DNA of 64,000 nucleotides, taken from positions 1-64,000 of the forward strand of contig UQSF01000001.1 in the NCBI GenBank assembly GCA_900543625.1, in the 5' to 3' direction. The DNA is from an uncultured Eubacteriales bacterium. Its GTDB lineage: Bacteria > Bacillota > Clostridia > Oscillospirales > Oscillospiraceae. Position numbers and translations under genes: made by a program. The notes beneath the pieces are model-generated. The model ran no database searches, was not told where the DNA came from, and saw only the letters and a list, made by a program, of their open reading frames with translations. Of the stretch, positions 8,097-15,445 are shown piece after piece; within the stretch, counting starts at the first letter, position 1, and every line of letters starts with the position of its first letter.

Positions 8097-8130
8097 GGCT
8101 GTCGGCGCTTCCGGGAGCGGGCAAACACTA

Positions 8131-8162
8131 TAAAAAACACCCGAGGCCGCAGCCTCAGGTGT
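8131..8162 (-). terminator. Terminator of the small gene 8178-8288
   Basis: Read on the minus strand: an 11-bp stem with one mismatch (ACACCTGAGGC with GCCTCGGGTGT), TGCG loop, then six T. It lies 16 bases after the stop of the small minus-strand gene and supports that gene being real. Confidence 0.75.
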
Positions 8163-8177
8163 CGGGATATTCCATCG

Positions 8178-8288
8178 TCAGATGGGCATGGTCAGCGAGT
8201 TTGCAATTTCCTGCACGATGGCCTGCGCCTCATACTCCTCGCAGATGCCAAGGATCTTCGCAGCCAGTTCCAGAGCGCCATACAGCAT
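8178..8288 (-). CDS. Small protein of the LxLAxxILxxC family, copy A (36 residues)
   Basis: A 36-codon frame encodes a peptide starting MLYGALELAAKILGICEE. It shares the pattern LxLAxxILxxC with two other short genes in this window (8812-8946 and 35328-35453), including one conserved cysteine and a following A-x-x-IV motif. It has a promoter (8374-8402), a conserved leader of about 80 nt, a GAAAGGGGTAAAGG ribosome-binding region and a terminator. The peptide is probably one or two amphipathic helices; no membrane segment or export signal is obvious. The family is not recognised. Confidence 0.72.
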   Translation of the reverse strand: MLYGALELAAKILGICEEYEAQAIVQEIANSLTMPI

Positions 8289-8373
8289 ATTCCTTTACCC
8301 CTTTCGTCAGATTTCCGCCGCCGCCCCACACAACAGACGGCACCGGATGGTTGGTATTGCCGGTTACAGGAAT
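8289..8373 (-). ncRNA. Conserved structured 5' leader of small gene A
   Basis: The leader differs at a single base from that of small gene B (8947-9030) over nearly 80 nt, although the two reading frames have diverged. It can fold into two hairpins: ACCGG with CCGGT around a 13-base loop holding AACCAT, and GCCGTC with GGCGGC (one G-U pair) around a TGTTGTGTGG loop. The third leader (35247-35327) keeps AACCATCCG, TGTGTG and GAAAGGGGTAAAG. A cis-acting RNA is inferred; no known riboswitch is recognised. Confidence 0.55.
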
Positions 8374-8402
8374 ATTCTATCGATAAAAATGCGGATTTAC
8401 AA
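8374..8402 (-). promoter_or_regulatory. Promoter of small gene A
   Basis: On the minus strand TTGTAA (8402-8397) and TAGAAT (8379-8374) are 17 bases apart, immediately upstream of the conserved leader. Confidence 0.65.
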
Positions 8403-8540
8403 CGGACAAACATCGCTGGATGTAACAAAATGATAGAATTTGTTGTGAATTTCGTCACAAATCGTTACGAAGCGGCCGCGCTCCTTGTACAATAACGACA
8501 ATCTGCAGCTTTCTGCACAGAGTAGCCCGCGCAGCACAAA

Positions 8541-8795
8541 GCGCCCGAAGCTTTCGCTTCGGGCGCGTCCATTTTCCAAAAACCTCGTAGCCTTTCACCA
8601 ACGGTGCGGCGAAAGAAAATCCAATCATTTTCTCAGGCGACATGTGCGGCTGAGAAAATACCGCTCGGCCTGCAAACGTGCGCGCTGGCCGCCCGAGGCG
8701 GACAGCGCGTGCGCTGCAGTCAGGCCGCAAAACCCTTGTCAAAAAGTAATACTTTTTGACAGGCTCAAAGCGCCCGAAGCTTTCGCTCCGGGCGC
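8541..8795. repeat. Structured intergenic repeat R1 between duplicated hairpins
   Basis: The outer hairpins (8541-8566 and 8770-8795) have the same 11-bp stem GCGCCCGAAGC and TTTC loop with one base changed. Between them lies a copy of the 200-bp multi-stem repeat also found at 15.1, 23.0, 37.1 and 43.4 kb. It shows the T-rich hairpin at 8748-8760, the ATTTTCTCAG stem, and CGGCCTG paired with CAGGCCG. The right hairpin also serves as terminator for small gene B. Short open frames in it are not considered genes. Confidence 0.82.
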
Positions 8796-8811
8796 TCCTT
8801 TGGTTTACAGG

Positions 8812-8946
8812 TTACACGGACATCCAGCCGGGCAGTGCGTTGGCGATCGCGTCCACGATTTCCTTTGCCTTTTCTTCGCCGCAGCGCTCAAGGATGTCGG
8901 AGGCGAGGTCGAGGCCGATATGGATGGGTCCTCTGAATTCGGTCAT
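8812..8946 (-). CDS. Small protein of the LxLAxxILxxC family, copy B (44 residues)
   Basis: A 44-codon frame starting MTEFRGPIHIGLDLASDILE and continuing with a conserved Cys and EEKAKEIVDAIANALP. It matches copy C (35328-35453) closely in the core (GLDLAS-IL--C--EKAK-IVDAI) and copy A more weakly. Upstream are the GAAAGGGGTAAAG ribosome-binding region and the conserved leader; downstream the hairpin at 8770-8795. The sequence suggests two short helices with a single cysteine. No known family is recognised. Confidence 0.75.
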   Translation of the reverse strand: MTEFRGPIHIGLDLASDILERCGEEKAKEIVDAIANALPGWMSV

Positions 8947-9030
8947 GTTACTTTACCCCTTTCGTCAGATTTCCGCCGCCGTCCCACACAACAGACGGCA
9001 CCGGATGGTTGGTATTGCCGGTTACAGGTA
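8947..9030 (-). ncRNA. Conserved structured 5' leader of small gene B
   Basis: Nearly identical to the leader of copy A. Here the second stem is a perfect GCCGTC/GACGGC pair, where A has a G-U pair at one position. A TTGACA at 9054-9049 on the minus strand may be the -35 box, but the matching -10 box is unclear. Confidence 0.55.
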
Positions 9031-9054
9031 ATACTGTAACGGAAAAAGTGTCAA

Positions 9055-9430
9055 AACGCAAGTGACAAATCTTGCAGAGCGTAACACTTTGAACATTTTC
9101 GTCCAATTTTCCGAAACCGCTTTGTTTCTGGTTGAAATATCTCAACCAGCACCGCGTAATCCGACAAAATGTTGCATAATTGCGCACCGGTCGACGGCCT
9201 TCACAGGGCGAAACGGCATTATGGAAACCGGTTCTCCACATTACCAACAGACTTTTCAACACAAACGGGGTGCAATTAACGATGTTATGTTAACTACGGA
9301 TTGGTTTTCCCATTTTTCGGTGCTGTTCTTCCCTGCGCGCACAAGTGTGCGGCAAAGCGGCATCCTGCTGCGCGTTTGCCCTGCACGCGCCCAGACCCGC
9401 CGCCGTCTGTTCTGCGTTCTGTAAGTGCAC
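9055..9430. other. AT-rich intergenic region without a recognised gene
   Basis: No convincing gene was found. It contains an 8-bp inverted repeat CTGGTTGA (9128-9135) and TCAACCAG (9142-9149) around AATATC, which could be an operator, and several AT-rich blocks up to 9300. Short open frames here lack ribosome-binding sites. Confidence 0.5.
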
Positions 9431-9460
9431 AAAACCCCGGGAGCAGAACGCTCCCGGGGC
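9431..9460 (-). terminator. Terminator of the SLH gene 9496-11922
   Basis: On the minus strand a perfect 10-bp GC stem (CCCCGGGAGC) with 5-base loop is followed by TTTT. Confidence 0.85.
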
Positions 9461-9495
9461 AGGTGTATGGCTTTTGCGGGTCGGCGGTGCGTCGG

Positions 9496-11922
9496 TCACA
9501 GGCCGGTGAGGCGGCAGTAGCGCATCATGATGGCTGCGATCTGCGCGCGTGTGGCACCGCCGCTCGGGGCCAGATAGTCGGCGCCATTGCTCGCGATGCC
9601 GGAGATGAGACCGTTGCCGACGGCCCAGCTCATGGCGGCGTATGCCCAGTTGGAGACGCTGGCGGCATCGGGGAAGCCGTTGAGGGATGCTGCGCCGCCG
9701 AGGTAGGCCGGCGCATACTTTTCGGTGTAGCCGTAGAGGAGAACGGCCATCTGCTCGCGGGTGATGAGGCCGTCAGGCGCGAAGGTCGTCGTGCTCATAC
9801 CGGCGACGATGTCTTTGTCGTAGCCCCAGGCGACGGCGTTGTAGTACCATGTGCCGGGCCTGACATCCGTGAACGGCACGTAATATTTGCTGTAGTCGGT
9901 CGTGTCGCCGGAGAGGTTATAGAGGATCATCACGATCTGTGCGCGCGTGCTGACCGTGTCGGGCGAGAACGTCGTCGCGTCGAAGCCGCTCATCAGACCG
10001 TGGCGCACGCAGTAGTCGATGCCCTCGTGCGCCCAGTTGGACGGGGCGGGCACGTCGCGGAAACGGAAGCTCGGGCACGCGGCGCCGCCCGGACAGACCG
10101 CAGAGCCGGTGGCGGGGATGATCTCGGTTCTGGTCTGGCCGCAGACGGTGCAGGTGTAGGTGCGGACGCCGGGCGTGGTCTCCGTCGGCGCGACGGTCAC
10201 GGTGCCCTCGTCCCAGACGTGGGTGTGCGGGCCGGTGGCGGGGATGACCTCGGTCTTGGTCGCGCCGCAGACGGTGCAGGTATAGGTCATGGTGCCGGGG
10301 TCGGTCTCGGTCGGCTCCGTGGTCACGGTGCCGCTGTCCCACTTATGGCCGAGCGCGGGCTTGACATTGCGCTGTTCGCTCGCGCCGCAGTCTCTGCAGG
10401 TGTAGAGGTCATAGCCTGCCTCCGTGCAGCTGGGTGCGACGTTCTTGGTGAAAACGAAAGTGTGCGCACCCGTAGCGGGTATGACCTCGGTCTTGGTCTG
10501 GCTGCAGACGGCGCAGGTGAACGTGCGCACGCCGGGGGTGGTCTCGGTCGGCTCGGTGGTCACGGTGCCGTTGTCCCACGTGTGCGCGCCGGTTGCGGGG
10601 ATGACCTTGGTCGCGATGACCTCGCCGCAGTTGGAGCAGACGGTCTCGATGCAGCCGTCGGCCCCGCAGGTGGGGGGCACGGTGTTTTTCGTCGTGCCGT
10701 AGCCGGTGTGCAGACACGCGCCCTTGCTGCTGACCTTGTAGCCCTGCCATGTGCCGTCCGCATCAAACGTCCAGCCGTAGACCGGGTCGGGGTTATAGTG
10801 GATGGTGACGATGCCGGGCTCAAAGCTGTGCTCGGCCGCGCCGCCGGGCTGGACCGTCGGGGGCGCGCCGTAGCAGCGCACGTCTTTGAGTGCCTTACAG
10901 CCGGTGAAGGCATTGTGGCCGACGCTCGTCACGGTGCCGGGCAGCTTCATATCCGCCAGCGCGGTGCAGTCCTGGAAGCAGGCGTCGGGGACGGCGGTCA
11001 CGCCGGCAGGCAGCGTCACGTCCGTCAGCGCGATGCAGCCGTTGAAGGCGGAGTTGCCGAGCGCTGTCACGGCCGCGGGGATAGGCGCCTTGGTGAGCGA
11101 CTTGCAGCCCTCAAACGCGCGCTCGCCGATGGCGGTCACCTCGCCCTTATAGTCGACGGTCAGCAGCTTCGTGCAGTCGTTAAAGCATTTGTCGGGCACG
11201 GCGGTAATGGCGGCCGGCAGGGTCATGCCGCTGAGACTCGCGCAGGCGTCAAACGCGCCGCGGCCGAGGGTCTGCAGCCCGTCGGGCAGCGAGATGGAGG
11301 TAAAGTTGTTGCCGGCAAGACCGAAGTCGCCGATGCCGGTCACGGCCTTGGGCAGGGAGATGCCCTTGAGCTTCGCGCACAGGGCGATGCCATAGCGGCC
11401 GATGCTCGTCACGCTTTCCGGCAGCGTGATCTGCGTGGCGGCCGGCAGGAAGAACAGCGCATAGTTGCTCACGTTCGTGACGCCGTCCTTGATGACGACC
11501 TTCTTCAGCTCGCCCTCAAGCTTGAAGTTGCCGAAGCTCGTGAGCATACCCAGCGCCTCATAGTTCCACCACGGGGCGAGGTTGCCCTCGGGGAAGTTGA
11601 AGTCGGGCATGGCCCCGGTGCCGGAGATGGTCAGCGTCTTGCCGCTGAGAACACCGGTGGAGACCTCCCAGTGCAGGCAGTTGTTCACACCGAAGTCGCC
11701 CGAGGTGGCCGCGGTGCCAAAGCTGCTGAGGATCGCATCCATGTCCAGATCGGGGATCTCAAACTCCTCCTTGAACTGCTCGATCTTCTCTTTGATGAGT
11801 TTTTCGGCAATCTCTTTTTTCAGATCGTCGATTTTACCGGCCGATGCGTTCACGGTCAGGCCGGAGAACAGTCCCACGACCAGAACCAGACACAGCGCCA
11901 GCGAGAGCAGGCGTTTTTTCAT
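9496..11922 (-). CDS. SLH-anchored surface protein with BspA-type leucine-rich repeats
   Basis: An exported 808-residue protein likely held to the wall by its SLH repeats. It has a signal peptide (1-28, MKKRLLSLALCLVLVVGLFS), then BspA-like LRR_5 repeats (about 140-360, e.g. ITLPESVTSIG). These are followed by four repeats with paired CxxC motifs (about 400-600, ending IPATG, such as YTCTVCGQTRTEIIPATG) and three SLH domains (about 625-808). LRR proteins of this type often bind host or polymer surfaces. The frame is open 34 codons further upstream, but ATG 11922 follows AAGGAGG and begins the signal peptide. It is divergent from a similar SLH gene at 12185. Confidence 0.92.
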   Translation of the reverse strand: MKKRLLSLALCLVLVVGLFSGLTVNASAGKIDDLKKEIAEKLIKEKIEQFKEEFEIPDLDMDAILSSFGTAATSGDFGVNNCLHWEVSTGVLSGKTLTISGTGAMPDFNFPEGNLAPWWNYEALGMLTSFGNFKLEGELKKVVIKDGVTNVSNYALFFLPAATQITLPESVTSIGRYGIALCAKLKGISLPKAVTGIGDFGLAGNNFTSISLPDGLQTLGRGAFDACASLSGMTLPAAITAVPDKCFNDCTKLLTVDYKGEVTAIGERAFEGCKSLTKAPIPAAVTALGNSAFNGCIALTDVTLPAGVTAVPDACFQDCTALADMKLPGTVTSVGHNAFTGCKALKDVRCYGAPPTVQPGGAAEHSFEPGIVTIHYNPDPVYGWTFDADGTWQGYKVSSKGACLHTGYGTTKNTVPPTCGADGCIETVCSNCGEVIATKVIPATGAHTWDNGTVTTEPTETTPGVRTFTCAVCSQTKTEVIPATGAHTFVFTKNVAPSCTEAGYDLYTCRDCGASEQRNVKPALGHKWDSGTVTTEPTETDPGTMTYTCTVCGATKTEVIPATGPHTHVWDEGTVTVAPTETTPGVRTYTCTVCGQTRTEIIPATGSAVCPGGAACPSFRFRDVPAPSNWAHEGIDYCVRHGLMSGFDATTFSPDTVSTRAQIVMILYNLSGDTTDYSKYYVPFTDVRPGTWYYNAVAWGYDKDIVAGMSTTTFAPDGLITREQMAVLLYGYTEKYAPAYLGGAASLNGFPDAASVSNWAYAAMSWAVGNGLISGIASNGADYLAPSGGATRAQIAAIMMRYCRLTGL

Positions 11923-11980
11923 AGTTTCTTCCTCCTTGCGGTAATGTTCCTGTGTACAACGGGAATACTTCTCTGTTGAA

Positions 11981-12010
11981 AATATAGCATACTTCCGGTA
12001 AAGTGTGCAA
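11981..12010 (-). promoter_or_regulatory. Promoter of the SLH gene 9496-11922
   Basis: TTGCAC (12010-12005) and TATATT (11986-11981) on the minus strand, 18 bases apart. Confidence 0.6.
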
Positions 12011-12104
12011 TGGATGGGAGACAAAAACCGACGGATTTGTTACGAAACCACAAATTTGAGCAAGAATTTTACACGTTTTTTTGCCTGTGAACGCTTTCGG
12101 GCTG

Positions 12105-12133
12105 TTGCAATGGCGGGGCGCGTCCTGTATACT
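12105..12133 (+). promoter_or_regulatory. Promoter of the SLH gene 12185-15046
   Basis: TTGCAA (12105-12110) and TATACT (12128-12133) with a 17-base spacer. Confidence 0.75.
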
Positions 12134-12184
12134 TGCTCTGTAGACATGTTTTTTGAAGTGTCGGATCCAGGAGGGAGGAACCAT

Positions 12185-15046
12185 ATGAAAAAACGAGTGT
12201 TGTCGCTGCTGCTGTGCTTTGTGCTCGCGGCGGGACTGCTGAGCGTGTGTGCTCCGCCGGCGCAGGCGGGCACGATCGCGGACGCGTTTGAACTGTTTAT
12301 CAAGCAGCCCGGTCAGATCAAAAAGCTCTTCAACCGCGAGGTCGCCCACGGTGACTGCGGCCCCGCCGGGGACGAGGCGAGCGTACATTATAAGATCTAC
12401 GAAGTCACGAACCCCACCGTTGTGCAGGACAACCCCTTCCTGCAGCAGATCTGGCAGATCCATGATTACCGCGAGGACGCGCAGTATTACGGCGTGTACA
12501 TCTTCGGCGACGGGAAAATGGCGGACTACGCGGCGACCGGCCAGAAAGCGCCGTGGATGGGCAACGTGGAGGTCACGGAGTATAACGACAAGGGGCAGGT
12601 CATCGGCTCGACCGTCGTGGAGGGTCTCGGTGAGGAGTATCTCGCGCTGGCCTACATCGCCGACGGCACCGACGAGGAGTGGGACGGCCGCACCGAGCGC
12701 TACTCCGGCGTTACGAATGTCGGCGCGTATGCGTTCAAGGACTGCCGCTATCTCACGTGCATGTTCCTCAATGACGACATCACCACCATCAGCGAGCGCG
12801 CATTTTATAAAGACGAGTATCTCTCGGCCATCAATATGCCGCGCAAGCTCGAGCTCATCGACAAGTACGCCTTCTACGGCTGCGACACGCTCACGTTCGT
12901 GCGCGCGCGCAACTGCAGCCGCCTGCGCCGCATCGAGGACCACGCGTTTTACAGCTGCACCATGCTTGCCGAGCTGCGCCTGCCGGAAGGCCTGACGTAT
13001 ATCGGCCCGTGGGCGTTCGCGTGGGACCGCATCCTCGGTCAGGAGGACACGACGCTCGGTCTGCCGTCGAGCCTGCAGACGATCAGCACGGGTGCGTTCG
13101 CGTTCGTCAACCACCACAAGAACCTCAACATTCCGGCCAATGTCACGAGCATCGGTGACTTTGCGTTCATGTGCGATTACTACATGAACAACCTCACCTT
13201 CAGCCCCGGCGACAAGAAGCTCACCATCGGCAAGGCGGCCTTCTTCGGCGACAACCACATGAAGTCCGTCGACCTCTCCAACCGCGTCGCGCAGATCGAC
13301 CGCTGCGCCTTCGCCGGCTGCGAGATGCTCGAGGAGGCCTACTTCGGCGACAAGATCGACACGATCGAGAGCCGCGCCTTCACGAGTCTGGATAACGCCA
13401 TGAAGATCGCCGTCGAGGGCGTGCTCAACGGCATCCTCCGCCCGGACGATACCGAGCAGAACGCCGATCAGGCCGGTGATATCAGTACGGCCCTGAACAT
13501 GATCGCCAAGGTCACGAAGCTCAAGCGCGCCGTCTTCAAGAACGACCCCGCCAAGAGCATCTACGCCGCGGCGGACTCCAACCGCTCCTTCCCGGATGAC
13601 TGCGTGGTCTATTACCCGCAGGGCAGCTACACGTGGCTTGCCGAGCTCAAGGACGACGGCACATGGCAGGGCTACAAGACCGGCTTCTGGCACGGCGACC
13701 ACATCGCTGCGTTCACGGACACGGTCGTCGCACCCACCTGCACGGAGCAGGGCTACACGCACCACGTCTGCACGGTGAAGGGCTGCACCTATGCCCCCGT
13801 GGACGACACTTATGTCGCCGCCACCGACCACACCTGGGTCAAGACGCAGACGAACCCGCCCACCTGCACCGAAAAGGGCACGCAGTTTTATAAGTGTTCG
13901 GTCTGCGGCGCGACCCGCACCGAGAAGATCGCTCCGCTCGGCCATGACCTGAGCCGCTGCGATCTCAAGCCGGCCGCCACCTGCACGCAGCCCGGCCGCG
14001 CCGTCGGCACGTGCGCGCGCTGCGACGTGAAGATCGATGAGGTCATCCCCGCCAAGGGCCATGACTACAGCTATAAGTCCGCCTCCAGCACGGAGCCGAC
14101 CTGCACCGAGTCCGGCCACTATCAGGGCACCTGCCCGCGCTGCTATCAGGATTATAACGATACCATCCCCGCCCTCGGCCACGACTGGGGCGAGTGGGTC
14201 ACGACGATCGAGCCGACCGTCTCGACCGTCGGCTACCGCTATCACATCTGCAACCGCGACGGCTGCGGCTACCGCGAGGGGGAGGACATCCCGAAGCTGC
14301 ACACCCACACGTGGGATGCCGGCGTCGTGACGCAAAAGCCCACTGCGGCCGAGCCCGGCGTCAGGACCTATACCTGCACCGTCTGCGGCCAGACCAGGAC
14401 GGAGGCCATCCCCGCAACCGGCGTGCCGGAGACCTGCAACGGCGGCCCGGCCTGCCCGGGCTACGCCTTCCGCGATATGCCCGCGCCGAGCATCTGGTCG
14501 CACGCGGGGCTGGATTACTGTATCGATCATGGCTATATTGCCGGCACGTCGGCAACGACCGTCACGCCGGACGGCGAATGCACGCGCGCCATGATCGTGA
14601 GCATCCTCTACCGCGTGCAGGGCGAGCCCGCGAAGGTCAACGGTTATGAGCTCAAAAAGCTCGCGGCGCCGTTTGACGACGTGGAGCGCGGCCGCTGGTA
14701 TACCGACGCCATCTGGTGGGCAAAGCTCACGGGTGTCGTCTCCGGCATGAGCCCGAGCACCTTTGCGCCCGACGATCCGATCACGCGCGCGCAGCTTGCG
14801 GTCATCCTCTATAACTATACCAAGCAGTTTGCGCCCGAGAGCCTAACGGAGACGGGCTCGCTCACCGGCTTCCCGGATGCGGACAGCGTCCCGTCGTGGG
14901 CGCGCACGGCGATGGCGTGGGCCGTCGGCAACGGTCTGATCTCCGGCGTCGGTGAAAACGGCGTCTCGTACCTCAGGCCGGAGGGCTGCGCTACGCGCGC
15001 GCAGGTCGCGACCATTCTCATGAACTACGACAAGGCGCTGGGCTGA
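12185..15046 (+). CDS. SLH-anchored surface protein with leucine-rich and CxxC repeats
   Basis: A 953-residue exported protein and close relative of the divergent neighbour. It has a signal peptide (1-28), BspA-type LRRs (about 175-440, e.g. RAFYKDEYLSAINMP), five or more CxxC-pair repeats (about 515-745, ATCTQPGRAVGTCARC and similar) and three C-terminal SLH domains (about 760-953). The last CxxC repeat, YTCTVCGQTRTEAIPATG, is almost identical to one in the neighbour, suggesting gene conversion or recent duplication. ATG 12185 follows GGAGGGAGG; the frame is open further upstream but lacks a start signal. A role in surface adhesion is inferred. Confidence 0.92.
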   Translation: MKKRVLSLLLCFVLAAGLLSVCAPPAQAGTIADAFELFIKQPGQIKKLFNREVAHGDCGPAGDEASVHYKIYEVTNPTVVQDNPFLQQIWQIHDYREDAQYYGVYIFGDGKMADYAATGQKAPWMGNVEVTEYNDKGQVIGSTVVEGLGEEYLALAYIADGTDEEWDGRTERYSGVTNVGAYAFKDCRYLTCMFLNDDITTISERAFYKDEYLSAINMPRKLELIDKYAFYGCDTLTFVRARNCSRLRRIEDHAFYSCTMLAELRLPEGLTYIGPWAFAWDRILGQEDTTLGLPSSLQTISTGAFAFVNHHKNLNIPANVTSIGDFAFMCDYYMNNLTFSPGDKKLTIGKAAFFGDNHMKSVDLSNRVAQIDRCAFAGCEMLEEAYFGDKIDTIESRAFTSLDNAMKIAVEGVLNGILRPDDTEQNADQAGDISTALNMIAKVTKLKRAVFKNDPAKSIYAAADSNRSFPDDCVVYYPQGSYTWLAELKDDGTWQGYKTGFWHGDHIAAFTDTVVAPTCTEQGYTHHVCTVKGCTYAPVDDTYVAATDHTWVKTQTNPPTCTEKGTQFYKCSVCGATRTEKIAPLGHDLSRCDLKPAATCTQPGRAVGTCARCDVKIDEVIPAKGHDYSYKSASSTEPTCTESGHYQGTCPRCYQDYNDTIPALGHDWGEWVTTIEPTVSTVGYRYHICNRDGCGYREGEDIPKLHTHTWDAGVVTQKPTAAEPGVRTYTCTVCGQTRTEAIPATGVPETCNGGPACPGYAFRDMPAPSIWSHAGLDYCIDHGYIAGTSATTVTPDGECTRAMIVSILYRVQGEPAKVNGYELKKLAAPFDDVERGRWYTDAIWWAKLTGVVSGMSPSTFAPDDPITRAQLAVILYNYTKQFAPESLTETGSLTGFPDADSVPSWARTAMAWAVGNGLISGVGENGVSYLRPEGCATRAQVATILMNYDKALG

Positions 15047-15082
15047 GGCACAGCCAATACCGATAGAAATAAATAGAAACAA

Positions 15083-15121
15083 AAACAGCTCCGGAAGCGT
15101 CTACCGCTTCCGGAGCTGTTT
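15083..15121 (+). terminator. Terminator after the SLH gene 12185-15046
   Basis: A perfect 17-bp stem starting AAACAGCTCCGGAAGCG, loop TCTAC, ending in TTT. A near copy of this hairpin recurs at 15323-15355 on the other side of repeat R2. Confidence 0.75.
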
Positions 15122-15355
15122 GAGACTGTCAAAAAAGTACTACTTTTTTGACAAAGAGATTTGCGGCCTGACTGCAGCGCACGCGCTGTCCGCCGAGGCG
15201 GACGGCGCGCACGTTTGCAGGCCGAGAAGTATTTTCTTCGCCGCACATGTCGCCGAAGAAAATGATGGGACTTTCTTTGCGCCTGCGGGCGCAAACTCTA
15301 CGAGGTTCTTTAACATGCTGAGCAGCTCCGGAAGCATCAACTGCTTCCGGAGCTG
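15122..15355. repeat. Structured intergenic repeat R2 with a second terminator copy
   Basis: The most complete copy of the repeat. In order: T-rich hairpin (15127-15152), CGGCCTG/CAGGCCG outer stem, GCGCTGTCCGCC stem, the ATTTTCTTCG/CGAAGAAAAT hairpin (15231-15263), the TTTGCGCC/GGGCGCAAA hairpin and the final CTCTACGAGG. It ends with a hairpin (15323-15355) nearly identical to the terminator at 15083-15121. Stem bases differ from those of R1, R3 and R5 in matched pairs. Confidence 0.85.
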
Positions 15356-15445
15356 TTTGCCGTCTGTGAAGTTTACATAATTCAAAACCATACAATTTAA
15401 GCTGTGTAGATGCTGCGCTTTTCGCTCTTCTGATTTACATAATCA

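Noticed and set aside
8485..9039. 184-codon plus-strand frame across R1 and small gene B
   Set aside because: Spans a repeat and the antisense of a better-supported small gene.
9301..11979. 892-codon open frame antisense to the SLH gene
   Set aside because: No family motif, no start signal; the minus-strand SLH protein has clear domains.
15025..15294. Small basic protein with HFLRRHVRRRKY-like motif in repeat R2 (similar frames in R1, R3, R5)
   Set aside because: The frame arises from the structured repeat; copies have different ends and no ribosome-binding sites, and base changes follow stem pairing, not codons.
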